This document shows, one piece after another, positions 35,923 to 44,387 of a stretch of 64,000 nucleotides of DNA (positions are counted from its first letter, which is position 1; each line of letters opens with the position of its first letter). The position numbers were made by a program, and so were the translations under genes. The stretch lies in NCBI GenBank assembly GCA_003243965.1, contig QHBO01000012.1, forward strand, positions 1 through 64,000. The letters run 5' to 3'. The notes beneath the pieces were generated by a model that saw nothing but the letters and a program-made list of their open reading frames with translations, did no database searches and had not been told where the DNA came from. The stretch is from Chloroflexota bacterium. GTDB lineage: Bacteria; Chloroflexota; Limnocylindria; QHBO01.

Positions 35923-37139
35923 TCGGCGACGGTGAGATGCCTGCTGGCTGGCGATGGGCGACCATGGGCGAGGTCGCCACGGTTGTCGGTGGATCCACGC
36001 CCAAGACGGGCGAGGCTTCCTATTGGGGCGGAGACATCCCGTGGATCACGCCGGACGACCTCTCCGGATTCACTGATAAATACATCGAGGGCGGGCGCCG
36101 TAGCATTACAAAGCAGGGCTACGAATCCTGCTCAGTTCAGATGGTACCCACGGGAACCGTGCTCTTTACGTCCCGAGCGCCCATCGGTTACATGGCCATC
36201 GCTCGCAATCCCGTTTGCACAAGCCAAGGCTTTAAGAGCTTCGTGTGCGGCCCAGATGTCGATCCGGAGTACGTCTACTGGTACCTACATGTGTCTCTGA
36301 ACCTCGCGCGCAGTCTTGCAAGTGGAACAACCTTTCCGGAGCTGTCGGGTAAGGCTGCGGCTCGCATACCCATTCCACTGCCTCTCCTGAAGGACCAAAG
36401 GCGGATCGTCGGTGTGATTGAGGAGCGCTTGGCGATACTGGATGCTTCTAGAGCCGCGCTGATCAAGGCCCAGGCTAAGTTGGACGTCTACATACGGCGA
36501 AGGACGGAGATAGCCTTTGCTGAACCGAATGGCATTCCGTGGCCGAAGCTTCCCCTCGGCGAACTCGCATCGGTCGGGACTGGATCAACGCCTCTCCGCA
36601 GTCAAAGCGAATACTGGCTCGGCGGTACGGTCCCATGGGTTACCAGTGGACAAGTGAACGATGACTTCGTGACTCTCCCTGCGGCACGTGTGACCGACGT
36701 TGCAGTGGCGGCGTCGCGTCTGAAGCTGTGGCCGCGCCATACGCTGCTAGTCGCTATGTACGGTGAGGGCCGTACCCGCGGGAAGTGCTCCGAACTGCTA
36801 ATCGAGGCGACTATCAATCAAGCATGCGCCGCCATCGTTCTGAATCCGGACGCGCCGATAAGGCGCGAGTTCTTGAAGCTCTTTCTTCAGTCCCGGTACG
36901 AGAGTCATCGAAAGATGGCCTCCGGCGGCGTTCAGCCGAACCTGAATCTCGGCATTGTCCGTGGATGGCACATTCCGCTCCCGCCTGTCGATGTGCAAGA
37001 TGAGATCGCGCAGAACGTCGCGGCATCATCATCCGTGCTCGAAGCCGTCCAAGAGACTGTAAAGGGATCGATCATCCGAGCCTCTGTGCTGCGTCGTCGT
37101 GTGATCTCCGCCGAGATCTCACAGAGGGCGGCGAGCTGA
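35919..37139 (+). CDS. hsdS: Type I restriction-modification specificity subunit
   Basis: A 406-residue S subunit, which sets the DNA target. Two target-recognition domains are visible: the first opens WRWATMGEVATVVGGSTPKT and contains GDIPWITPDDL, the second opens LPLGELASVGTGSTPL and contains GTVPWVTSGQV. Conserved helices after each (LLKDQRRIVGVIEERLAILD; LPPVDVQDEIAQ) form the spacer. TTG 35919 overlaps the hsdR stop (TTGA). Base composition is visibly less GC-rich than flanking hsdR and hsdM, as expected for a gene whose domains are exchanged horizontally. Confidence 0.93.
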   Translation: MIGDGEMPAGWRWATMGEVATVVGGSTPKTGEASYWGGDIPWITPDDLSGFTDKYIEGGRRSITKQGYESCSVQMVPTGTVLFTSRAPIGYMAIARNPVCTSQGFKSFVCGPDVDPEYVYWYLHVSLNLARSLASGTTFPELSGKAAARIPIPLPLLKDQRRIVGVIEERLAILDASRAALIKAQAKLDVYIRRRTEIAFAEPNGIPWPKLPLGELASVGTGSTPLRSQSEYWLGGTVPWVTSGQVNDDFVTLPAARVTDVAVAASRLKLWPRHTLLVAMYGEGRTRGKCSELLIEATINQACAAIVLNPDAPIRREFLKLFLQSRYESHRKMASGGVQPNLNLGIVRGWHIPLPPVDVQDEIAQNVAASSSVLEAVQETVKGSIIRASVLRRRVISAEISQRAAS

Positions 37140-37140
37140 C

Positions 37141-38634
37141 GTGACATCCAACGCCTCCCTGGCGCCGGGAGCAGCCATCGTCAACAAGCTCTGGAATTAC
37201 GCCAACGTCCTGCGCGACGATGGGCTGTCATACGGCGACTACGTCGAGCAGCTGACCTACCTGCTCTTCCTCAAGATGGCGCACGAGCAGACGCAGCCGC
37301 CACTCAATCGGCCATCGGGTATTCCAGCTGACTACGCCTGGCCGGAGCTGCTCAAGCGCGACGGCGACGAGCTGGAGGTCCAATACCGCCACACCCTCGA
37401 GGCGCTCGGGCGCGAGAAGGGGATGCTGGGCGTCATCTTCCGCAAGGCGCAGAACAAGATCCAGGACCCGGCCAAGCTGCGCCGGCTGATCGCCGACCTG
37501 ATCGACCGCGAGCAATGGACCAGCCTGGACACCGATGTCAAGGGAGACGCCTACGAGGGCCTGCTGGCCAAGAACGCGGAGGACGTCAAGACCGGCGCCG
37601 GCCAGTACTTCACGCCGCGGTCGCTGATCCGGGCCATCGTCGAGGTCATGCAGCCCGAGCCGGGGATGACGATCTGCGATCCGGCCTGCGGCACCGGCGG
37701 CTTCCTGCTGGCGGCGCACGATTACATCGCCGATACCCATCAGCTCGACCGCGACCAACAGCGCCACCTGAAGTTCGAGGCGCTCCACGGCTGGGAGATC
37801 GTGGACGGCACCGCCCGGCTGTGCGTGATGAACATGTTCCTGCACGGGATCGGCGGCGATGAGTCACCGATTCGCGTCGCCGACAGCCTGGCGGCCGATC
37901 CGGGCGATCGGTTCGACATGGTCCTCACCAATCCGCCGTTCGGCAAGAAGTCGAGCTTCATGGTCGTCAACGCCGAGGGCGAGTCCGAGCGCGAGAACCA
38001 CGTCGTGGTCCGCGACGACTTCTGGGCCTCGACCTCCAACAAGCAGCTCAACTTCGTGCAGCACATCAAGACCCTGCTGCGGATCAACGGCCGCGCCGCG
38101 GTGGTGGTGCCCGACAACGTGCTGTTCGAGGGCGGCGCCGGCGAGACGGTGCGCCGCAAGCTGCTCGACGAGTGCGATGTCCACACCCTGCTGCGCCTGC
38201 CGACCGGCGTCTTCTACGCCCAGGGCGTCAAGGCCAACGTGCTCTTCTTCGATCGGCGTGCCGGCGGTGAGCGGGCCGCAACCGAGAAGCTGTGGATCTA
38301 CGACTTCCGGACGAACCAGCACTTCACCCTGAAGACGAACACGCTGCGCCGAGACAACCTCGACGACTTCGTGGTCTCCTACAACCCGGCCAACCGCCAC
38401 GCCCGCGTCGAGTCGGAGCGCTTCCACGCCTTCAGCTACGACGAGCTCATGAAACGCGACAAGGCGTCGCTCGACATCTTCTGGCTCCGGGACGAGAGTC
38501 TCGAGGACTCGGAGAACCTGCCGGCTCCAGAGGTCATCGCCGCCGAGATCGTGGAGGACCTCCAGGCGGCGCTGGATCAGTTCGCGCAGATCGCGGCGGA
38601 TCTTGGCGGGGGATCAGAGGAACGTCCCGTGTGA
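37141..38634 (+). CDS. hsdM: Type I restriction-modification DNA methylase subunit
   Basis: A 497-residue N6-adenine methylase. The N-terminal helical domain (LWNYANVLRDDGLSYGDYVE) is followed by the SAM motif DPACGTGGFLLAAH at about residues 180-193 and the catalytic NPPFGKKS at 264-271. It works with HsdS to modify the target and with HsdR to cut unmodified DNA. GTG 37141 is one base after the hsdS stop, so the three genes are co-transcribed. Full length and apparently intact. Confidence 0.94.
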   Translation: MTSNASLAPGAAIVNKLWNYANVLRDDGLSYGDYVEQLTYLLFLKMAHEQTQPPLNRPSGIPADYAWPELLKRDGDELEVQYRHTLEALGREKGMLGVIFRKAQNKIQDPAKLRRLIADLIDREQWTSLDTDVKGDAYEGLLAKNAEDVKTGAGQYFTPRSLIRAIVEVMQPEPGMTICDPACGTGGFLLAAHDYIADTHQLDRDQQRHLKFEALHGWEIVDGTARLCVMNMFLHGIGGDESPIRVADSLAADPGDRFDMVLTNPPFGKKSSFMVVNAEGESERENHVVVRDDFWASTSNKQLNFVQHIKTLLRINGRAAVVVPDNVLFEGGAGETVRRKLLDECDVHTLLRLPTGVFYAQGVKANVLFFDRRAGGERAATEKLWIYDFRTNQHFTLKTNTLRRDNLDDFVVSYNPANRHARVESERFHAFSYDELMKRDKASLDIFWLRDESLEDSENLPAPEVIAAEIVEDLQAALDQFAQIAADLGGGSEERPV

Positions 38635-38769
38635 CCGCCCAGTGCGGCAAGGAACGGTTCGTCGAGGATGTAGCCGACGATGGCGGCCATCTTGCCGCAG
38701 GTGTTCGGTAAGGTCCGGGCGCAGCTTCTCCGCCAGGCTGCGGCGAAGATCCTCGTCCGTCTGGGTCAT
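38628..38769 (-). pseudogene. Decayed small gene downstream of the OLD-like nuclease
   Basis: One base after the stop of the leftward OLD-like gene, an ATG at 38769 opens TQTDEDLRRSLAEKLRPDLT. The plausible continuation lies one frame away: KMAAIVGYILDEPFLAALGG, so a single-base shift near 38695-38700 breaks it. The remainder runs into the convergent end of hsdM. It looks like the start of a second gene in the OLD operon that lost its 3' part. I do not recognise the family. It does not resemble a UvrD-like helicase in the visible part. Confidence 0.45.
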
Positions 38770-38770
38770 T

Positions 38771-40723
38771 TCACTTCTCATCTGGCTTGGGCAGCTTGCT
38801 GACGACCGCCTCGTGAACGGTTCGCAGTCCGTCGCGACGACGCGGATCGAGCCAGCGGCGATCGTCTCGCAGCTCCCCGCCCGTCATGAGCGCGATGATC
38901 GCCTCGGCGAGACGAATCTTCTCCGGCTTGCGATAGCGGTATCCTCGACACCAAGTCGCGAGCGCGGCCAGTCTCCCTGATTCCGGGATGTCAGCGGCCG
39001 TGAGCTTCTGCGAGACGATGTAGTCGTCGTTAGCGATCTCGGCGATCACCTCGTTGCAGGCAGCGGCGAAAAGTCCGGGTTCGACGAGGTCCTCGAGGAC
39101 GAACCCAGCTTCGAGCTTGACGATTCGTTCCTCGGGAACGTTCTGACTGGTCAGGAACTTCTTCCACTTCGACGCCTGGGCATCGCCGTCGTAGACGTAG
39201 ACGACCTGTGGCGCTGAACGGTCGAGTTCCTCGATATTGGCGCGGCTGACGTGCGAGGCGCCGGAGACAATCAGATAGTCAAGCGACTCGGCGTCGATCG
39301 CTTCGCGGAGCAGCGAGGGCAGTAGAAGCGCATCGCTCGGCCCCTCACCGAACACGAGCGGCCGAGAGGGCTGAAGCGGCAAGGTGGCTGCGCCCATGGC
39401 AGCCATCAGCGGCTTGATGCCGTGCTGACCGCGGATCCAGAGGTTATTGATGGTGCTGACGCCGCTCTCCATCTCGGCGACGACGACACGGACGCCGCGA
39501 CCGAGGTCCTGGGGCAGACAGCCGATGGAGTGCGTGCTGTAGACGATCTGGGCGACGTCCTCGCGCCGGTCGAACATCGCGACGATGTCGGCCTGGGCCT
39601 CGTAATGGAGGTGACGTTCGAGCTCGTCGACGAGCAGGATCGGCCGCGGCCGCTGTCCTTGCTTGGCGAGGAATGCGCAGAGCGCCAGGAACATGCGCAT
39701 CCCGTCGCTACGGTCGTCGAAGTCGAACTGCTTGCCGTCCTTGCCGGCCACCGTGATCCTGATCTCGAGATCGCGATCATCCAGATCGACCGTCAGATCT
39801 GACTGATTCCAATCGTCCTTGAGACGCTGGTTGATCCGCTGCACCGCGTCGTTGAGCAAAGTCTTCTTGCGACCCGGCGCATCCTCGGTGATGGCCCGGC
39901 GCAGGGCCTCGACATTCAGGCCGCCCAGGTCGGCGAGGTTTTGGAAGGCCTGGCTGTAGGTGTTCTCATTCGTGATGTCATGACGGAACTCGAGTGTGCG
40001 GTTCTCGTCATCGAACATGTGGCACGGTGGTCGCCTGCCACCAAGCTGAGCGGCGATCTCCTGCGTGGACGGCAGGCGCTCCACTCCTAGGGCGACCTGC
40101 AGTTTGGCAAGAAGGGCGGCGATGGCCCTCTGGCTCGTGGCTGAATAGCTCGATTTGTCGAGGTCCGTCAGTCGCGTAATCGCGGCTTCCAGTCGCTCAA
40201 CGACAGCCAGGCTAAATGTTTGCGCGGTGTTCGATAGCTCGTCGGCAAGATCCGAGAGAACCCCGGTCAGAGGATCTTCCTCATCATCGTCCTCCGAGGC
40301 CTCCAGCTGACGGAACCAGGGGCTATCGGTTGCCTGCGCCACTGCTTTCTCGGCCGCCTGCCGGGCTTGGAGAGGTCGTGAAATCTCCGGCTCCAAGGAG
40401 AAGGAGAGAGTTCCGCCAACCTGCTTGCTGACGCGCAGCCAGAGGCCCTGGGTATCTGGGACTTCGTATGGGAACTCCGCTCGCTCGTCGGCGCTCAGCC
40501 GGAAGACGAGCTCGCCGATTACCGTGCTGTCATTGACGCTTACGTCGCGATGGATGGCGGCAGACGGCACTCGGTTCTGGTCGTTGAAGAGCTCGAGGGC
40601 ATCGAGTAGCGAGGACTTGCCGGACTCGTTCGGCCCGAGGACGGCGACCATCTTTGCATCCAGGTTGATCGTGGCCTCCACAAATCGTCGGTAGCCGAAG
40701 AGCCCCATCTGATACAGGCGCAT
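38771..40723 (-). CDS. OLD-like ATPase/TOPRIM nuclease
   Basis: A 650-residue protein from ATG 40723, supported by GGAGGAGG about seven bases upstream. Walker A is GPNESGKSS (residues 30-38) in the SMC/RecF-like setting YRRFVEATINLDAKMVAVLG. Walker B reads ILLVDELERHLHYEAQ near residue 365 and STHS follows. A TOPRIM domain comes after about residue 450 with the glutamate in VFGEGPSDALLL and the acidic pair in VYVYDGDAQ. This architecture defines OLD-family nucleases, including phage-exclusion and Gabija GajA proteins. No helicase partner is present. It is convergent with hsdM inside the island. Confidence 0.88.
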   Translation of the reverse strand: MRLYQMGLFGYRRFVEATINLDAKMVAVLGPNESGKSSLLDALELFNDQNRVPSAAIHRDVSVNDSTVIGELVFRLSADERAEFPYEVPDTQGLWLRVSKQVGGTLSFSLEPEISRPLQARQAAEKAVAQATDSPWFRQLEASEDDDEEDPLTGVLSDLADELSNTAQTFSLAVVERLEAAITRLTDLDKSSYSATSQRAIAALLAKLQVALGVERLPSTQEIAAQLGGRRPPCHMFDDENRTLEFRHDITNENTYSQAFQNLADLGGLNVEALRRAITEDAPGRKKTLLNDAVQRINQRLKDDWNQSDLTVDLDDRDLEIRITVAGKDGKQFDFDDRSDGMRMFLALCAFLAKQGQRPRPILLVDELERHLHYEAQADIVAMFDRREDVAQIVYSTHSIGCLPQDLGRGVRVVVAEMESGVSTINNLWIRGQHGIKPLMAAMGAATLPLQPSRPLVFGEGPSDALLLPSLLREAIDAESLDYLIVSGASHVSRANIEELDRSAPQVVYVYDGDAQASKWKKFLTSQNVPEERIVKLEAGFVLEDLVEPGLFAAACNEVIAEIANDDYIVSQKLTAADIPESGRLAALATWCRGYRYRKPEKIRLAEAIIALMTGGELRDDRRWLDPRRRDGLRTVHEAVVSKLPKPDEK

Positions 40724-41082
40724 CCCCACCTCCTCCTTGCAGAGAGTAGCGAACCGTTGGCTCATCTCGCGGGCATCGAGGCTCCTTCTTGACTCGGCGC
40801 GCCGGCTCGCCGAATTTAGGACACGAAAGGGAGATCGGTCTTGACCACCCCCTACGCCTATGACCGCCGCGGGGCATGGGAAGGCGATCCCGATCCGAGA
40901 CCGCCGAGCCAGCCGGCCAGGTTCATCGCCACTAGCTGGACGCCCCCCAATGGAAAAGTGGATGGATCGGTTCGCTGCTGTGAGATATAGTGGATGCATT
41001 AGCAGGGCCATCATATGGCTCGAATGCTGATCCCGGTGTATCATACAACGAACGAACGAAAAGCGCCGCCTGGAGGGCGTAA
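40724..41082. promoter_or_regulatory. Long divergent control region between the OLD-like and AbiE genes
   Basis: A 359-base gap with no gene. The right half (about 40970-41070) is clearly more AT-rich than its surroundings and carries TATCAT near 41039, a possible -10 for the rightward AbiE operon, followed by a short CGAA tandem repeat at about 41049-41061. AbiEi antitoxins autoregulate through inverted repeats here in other systems, but only imperfect repeats (GCATTAGCA, TGCTGAT) can be picked out. The left half likely carries the OLD promoter. Confidence 0.4.
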
Positions 41083-41907
41083 GTGAGAAACGACTATAGC
41101 TCCGTGAGCGGTGGGATATCGGCTGCGAATCGGCGGCTGCTGGAGGCTGTGCATCGAGAGTCGGCGGGCGTGGTGACCGTTCCCGACGCGGCCCGGATCT
41201 GGGATGTCGACAAGGCACGCGCGAGTCGCCTGCTGCGCTCATTGGCCGACCGCGGCTGGCTGACGCGGCCAAAGCGGGGGCTGTACGTCCCCGTGCCCCT
41301 GGAAGCCGCCGAGTCCGGGCAGTGGCGTGAGGACTCCTGGCTGATCGCCGTCAAGCTGTTTCCGGACGGCTACATCGGCGGCTGGTCCGCGTGCGAGCAC
41401 TGGGAGCTGACCGATCAGCTATTTCGGACCGTGTTGGTATACACCACCAAACGGGTCAATCGACGCGATATCGATCTTGCGGGCATGGACCTGCGAGTCA
41501 AGGTGATCCGTCGCGAACGGCTGTTCGGGACGCGCACCGTGTGGCGTGGACGCGTCCCCGTTCAGGTCTCCGATCCGGCGCGCACCATCATCGATATCCT
41601 CGACGACCCGGAGCTTGGCGGCGGCATTCGCCAGGTGGCGGAGATGGTCGAGGAGTTCATCGCGGGCGAGCACCGCGATGACGAGCTTCTCATCGAGTAC
41701 GGCGACCGTCTCGGCAACCGCACCGTGTTCAAGCGACTCGGCTACCTGCTCGAGGCTCGCGACGTCTCAGCCCCGGCGCTGGTCGCGGCGGCACGCGATC
41801 GCGTCAGCGCAGGAATTACGACCCTTGACCCGAGCGCGCCACCGGGTGGCCGCATCCTGACCCGCTGGAACCTGCGGCTCAACGTGGCCATCGGCGGCGG
41901 CGCGTGA
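41083..41907 (+). CDS. AbiEi-type antitoxin/regulator
   Basis: A 274-residue protein matching the AbiEi family of type IV antitoxins. An N-terminal winged helix is visible (VTVPDAARIWDVDKARASRL, then DRGWLTRPKRGLYVPV). The central domain holds IGGWSACEHWELTDQLFRTV and VKVIRRERLFGT, and SDPARTIIDILDDPELGGGI is the family's late motif. AbiEi represses the operon and counteracts the AbiEii enzyme. GTG 41083 has GGAGGGCG upstream. Its stop overlaps the toxin start by four bases, the usual toxin-antitoxin arrangement. Confidence 0.9.
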   Translation: MRNDYSSVSGGISAANRRLLEAVHRESAGVVTVPDAARIWDVDKARASRLLRSLADRGWLTRPKRGLYVPVPLEAAESGQWREDSWLIAVKLFPDGYIGGWSACEHWELTDQLFRTVLVYTTKRVNRRDIDLAGMDLRVKVIRRERLFGTRTVWRGRVPVQVSDPARTIIDILDDPELGGGIRQVAEMVEEFIAGEHRDDELLIEYGDRLGNRTVFKRLGYLLEARDVSAPALVAAARDRVSAGITTLDPSAPPGGRILTRWNLRLNVAIGGGA

Positions 41908-43283
41908 TCGGTCGCCCCGAGATCGTCCAGCGCAGCCTCGAGTGGGGACTGCGCGAGGACGTCGTCGAGAAGGATTACGTCCTCGGCTGGGTGCTGTGGG
42001 GCATCGGTTCCGATCCCGTTCTCGGCAACGGTTGGGTCTTCAAGGGCGGGACCTGTCTTAAGAAGTGCTACGTCGAAACGTACCGCTTCTCCGAGGATCT
42101 GGACTTCACGGTGCTGCCGGGAGCTCCAGGCACAGAAGCGGAGGTGGCTGCTGCCCTCGGTCCGATGCTGGCCAGGATCCAGGAGGCATCGGGCATCGAC
42201 TTTGGAGTCCGAGACCTCCGCATCCGGGTCCGGACCGACGGCGCCTCGATGGAGGGCCGGCTCTACTACCGCGGACCCCGTCGCAACCCGGAGGCCGCCA
42301 GCATCAAGTTCGACCTCTCCATGCGCGAGGAGGTCGTCCGCCCGCCCGTGCTGCGGCCGATCAGCCACGCCTACCCCGACGCGCTGCCGGGGCCGGCAAC
42401 CGTGCGCTGCTACTCCTTCGAAGAGGTGTTCGCCGAGAAGCTGCGGGCGATGGGGGAGCGTGGGCGGCCACGTGACCTGTACGACATCGTCAACCTCTAC
42501 CGCCGCCGCGACTTGCGCCTGCACCCTGATGTGATCCGACTGGCCCTCGTCGAGAAGTGCGAGACCAAGGGCGTGGCCGTGCCGACCTTCGATGCCGTCG
42601 AGCGAGCCGCCAGCCGCGCCGAGCTCGAGACCGAGTGGGGCAACATGCTCGGTCACCAACTGCCGGCGCTGCCGCCGTTCGATCAGTTCTGGGGTGAGCT
42701 ACCGGACCTGTTCACGTGGCTGGCAGGCGAGGCGGTCCTCGAAGAGGCGCAGCCGATCGCTGGCCGAGGCGATGAGGATCCCGGCTGGACGCCGCCAGCG
42801 ACCGCGTGGGTCTGGGGCGGCGGGTCGGCGATCGAGACAATCCGCTTTGCGGCCGTCAACCGGCTGTGCGTCGATCTCGGGTACGGAGGCACCCGCCGAG
42901 TCATCGAGCCGTACTCGCTGCGTCGCAGTCGAGCCGGCGCCCTGCTGCTCCACGCGCTGCGTGCCGGAACGCGCGAGCATCGCTCCTACCGAGCCGATCT
43001 CATTCAGAGCGCGCGCGTCACGACCCGACCGTTCCGACCGGTGTACGCGGTCGAATTCGGCGCAACGGGACCAATCCCGGCACCAGTTACCGTCCGGCGA
43101 GGCACCGGCCTTCGCCGGTCGCGACGGCCCGTCGGGGGAAGTGGGCCTGTCTACGTGATCGAGTGCCCGTCGTGCGAGCGCCGATTCCGCCGCACCACCA
43201 GGTCCACCGCGCTGCGCGCGCACAAGGATGCGTATGGCGACCGCTGCTACGGCCGACGAGGATTCCTGGTCGACACCCTCTAG
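41904..43283 (+). CDS. AbiEii nucleotidyltransferase toxin with WYL-like domain and zinc-finger-like tail
   Basis: A 459-residue protein starting at GTG 41904. Residues 1-260 are an AbiEii/AbiGii-type nucleotidyltransferase: FKGGTCLKKCY at 46-56, RFSEDLDFTV at 61-70, then YSFEEVFAEKLRAMGERGRP with DLYDI. Typical members end soon after. Here a further domain follows at about 305-382 that reads like a WYL domain (IETIRFAAVNRLCVDLGYGG, RRVIEPYSLRR, RSYRADLIQSARVT, PFRPVYAVEF). The end carries C421, C424, H440 and C448, a Cx2Cx15Hx7C zinc-finger-like pattern. WYL domains bind ligands such as nucleic acid or nucleotides, so the fusion could sense the infection signal. Overlaps the recombinase end by four bases. 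Confidence 0.88.
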   Translation: MIGRPEIVQRSLEWGLREDVVEKDYVLGWVLWGIGSDPVLGNGWVFKGGTCLKKCYVETYRFSEDLDFTVLPGAPGTEAEVAAALGPMLARIQEASGIDFGVRDLRIRVRTDGASMEGRLYYRGPRRNPEAASIKFDLSMREEVVRPPVLRPISHAYPDALPGPATVRCYSFEEVFAEKLRAMGERGRPRDLYDIVNLYRRRDLRLHPDVIRLALVEKCETKGVAVPTFDAVERAASRAELETEWGNMLGHQLPALPPFDQFWGELPDLFTWLAGEAVLEEAQPIAGRGDEDPGWTPPATAWVWGGGSAIETIRFAAVNRLCVDLGYGGTRRVIEPYSLRRSRAGALLLHALRAGTREHRSYRADLIQSARVTTRPFRPVYAVEFGATGPIPAPVTVRRGTGLRRSRRPVGGSGPVYVIECPSCERRFRRTTRSTALRAHKDAYGDRCYGRRGFLVDTL

Positions 43284-44245
43284 GTGGTGGCGCTGTTCTT
43301 GTTGCCGCGCCGCCTCACAGCCGGTCGCCGACGTTGACGCGCCGCGCAGCGGCGATGGCTCGCTCGCTCGCTCTCGGCACTCTTGGCGTAGCGGGACAGC
43401 ATCTCGCGGCTGCGCCAGCCGGCCAGGGCCATGACCTCGCCCTCCTGCATACCGGCCGACAGCGCTTCGTGGGCGTAGGTGTGGCGGAACAGGTGCGGAT
43501 GCAGGCGATCCACGCCAGCGGCGCGGCCGCGGCGGCGCAGGACCTGGGTGATGCCCGAGTTGGCCAAGTGACCCTTCTGTCCCAGCCAGAAGTGGGGGAG
43601 CGCAGCGAAGCGATGCCGGGCGCGCAGGCGCAGGTAGCGATCGAGCGCCTTGACCGCCTTGGGCGACAGGAAGGCGATCCGCTCGCGGCGGCCCTTGCCC
43701 ATGACCCGCACGATGCCGGCGTCGAGGTCGAGGTCGTTCGTCTCCGGCACCTCCGGCGTCCAGCGCAGGTTGGCGACCTCGGACAACCGGGCGCCGGTCG
43801 ACAGGAAGATGCGCACCAGGGCGGCATCGCAGCGGTCGTCGAAGGACAGGCCCTCGCAAGCGCGCAGGACGGCACTGAGCTCCGCATCGGTCAGGATCGG
43901 CGGCGCGTGCTCGGACAGCTTGGGTTTGCGCATGCGCGCCATCGGCGACGCCCTGAGCTCGCCCTCCTCGACCAGCCAGTTGAAGATCGGACGGACCGAT
44001 GGGTAGCGGTTGGCGGCCGAGGCCGGCGCCAGGCGCGCGAGCTGATCGGTGAGGAAGGCCTCGACGTGCTCGCGGCGGACGGCGGCCACGTCGGTTGGCA
44101 TGCCGGCCTCGGTCAGGAAGCGCGCCAGCAGGGTCAGCCCGTCGAGCTAGGCGCGCTGGGTGGCCGGTGTCAGGTTGGCGGCGCGCAGGTGGCGGGCGTA
44201 GCTCGCGGCGTCGGCGGCTAGGCCGCCGTCGGTTACGATACCCGG
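43280..44245 (-). pseudogene. Tyrosine recombinase/integrase interrupted by an amber codon
   Basis: A phage-type integrase. The catalytic domain is complete: arginine in STGARLSEVANLRW, lysine-containing MGKGRRERIAF, HxxR in HLFRHTYAHEAL, tryptophan in LAGWRSREMLSRY and the final nucleophile tyrosine. Reading upstream of ATG 44101 in the same frame gives LDGLTLLARFLTEAG, then TAG (44147-44149), then the N-terminal SYARHLRAANLTPATQRA. The left relic copy has CAC at the equivalent codon. No start codon is seen before the next upstream stop (44264-44266). The product from ATG 44101 would lack part of the arm/core-binding domain, so it is probably inactive. Confidence 0.82.
44089..44164 (-). repeat. 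Right copy of the 76-bp near-direct repeat
   Basis: Identical to 29771-29846 at 69 of 76 positions and in the same orientation. It lies inside the N-terminal coding part of the recombinase and spans its in-frame TAG. The two copies bracket 14.3 kb of accessory genes and outline the island. Confidence 0.8.
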
Positions 44246-44365
44246 CGGGATGCGGCAGTGACCTCAACTCGAGAGCTCCGGATCGACCGATCAGCGCCTG
44301 TGTCTGAGCGTGTCCATTCGGTCGAGTTTTTCGTTTGCGCTCTGGTCAATGCCGAATCGATTCCT

Positions 44366-44381
44366 GTGCTCTCTTGAGCAC
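44366..44381. other. Perfect hairpin just before tRNA-Arg
   Basis: GTGCTC and GAGCAC form a 6-bp perfect stem around TCTT, ending six bases before the tRNA. It could be a processing signal or a protein site; the meaning is unknown. Confidence 0.35.
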
Positions 44382-44387
44382 GAATGT

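Noticed and set aside
38771-40723. Complete Gabija system
   Set aside because: Only the GajA-like partner is present; no UvrD-like helicase is encoded on either side.
41742-42659. Antisense open frame across the AbiE junction
   Set aside because: No recognisable motifs and it overlaps two well-supported genes.
29771-44164. Complete prophage or transposon
   Set aside because: No structural phage genes, terminase or transposase are present between the repeats.
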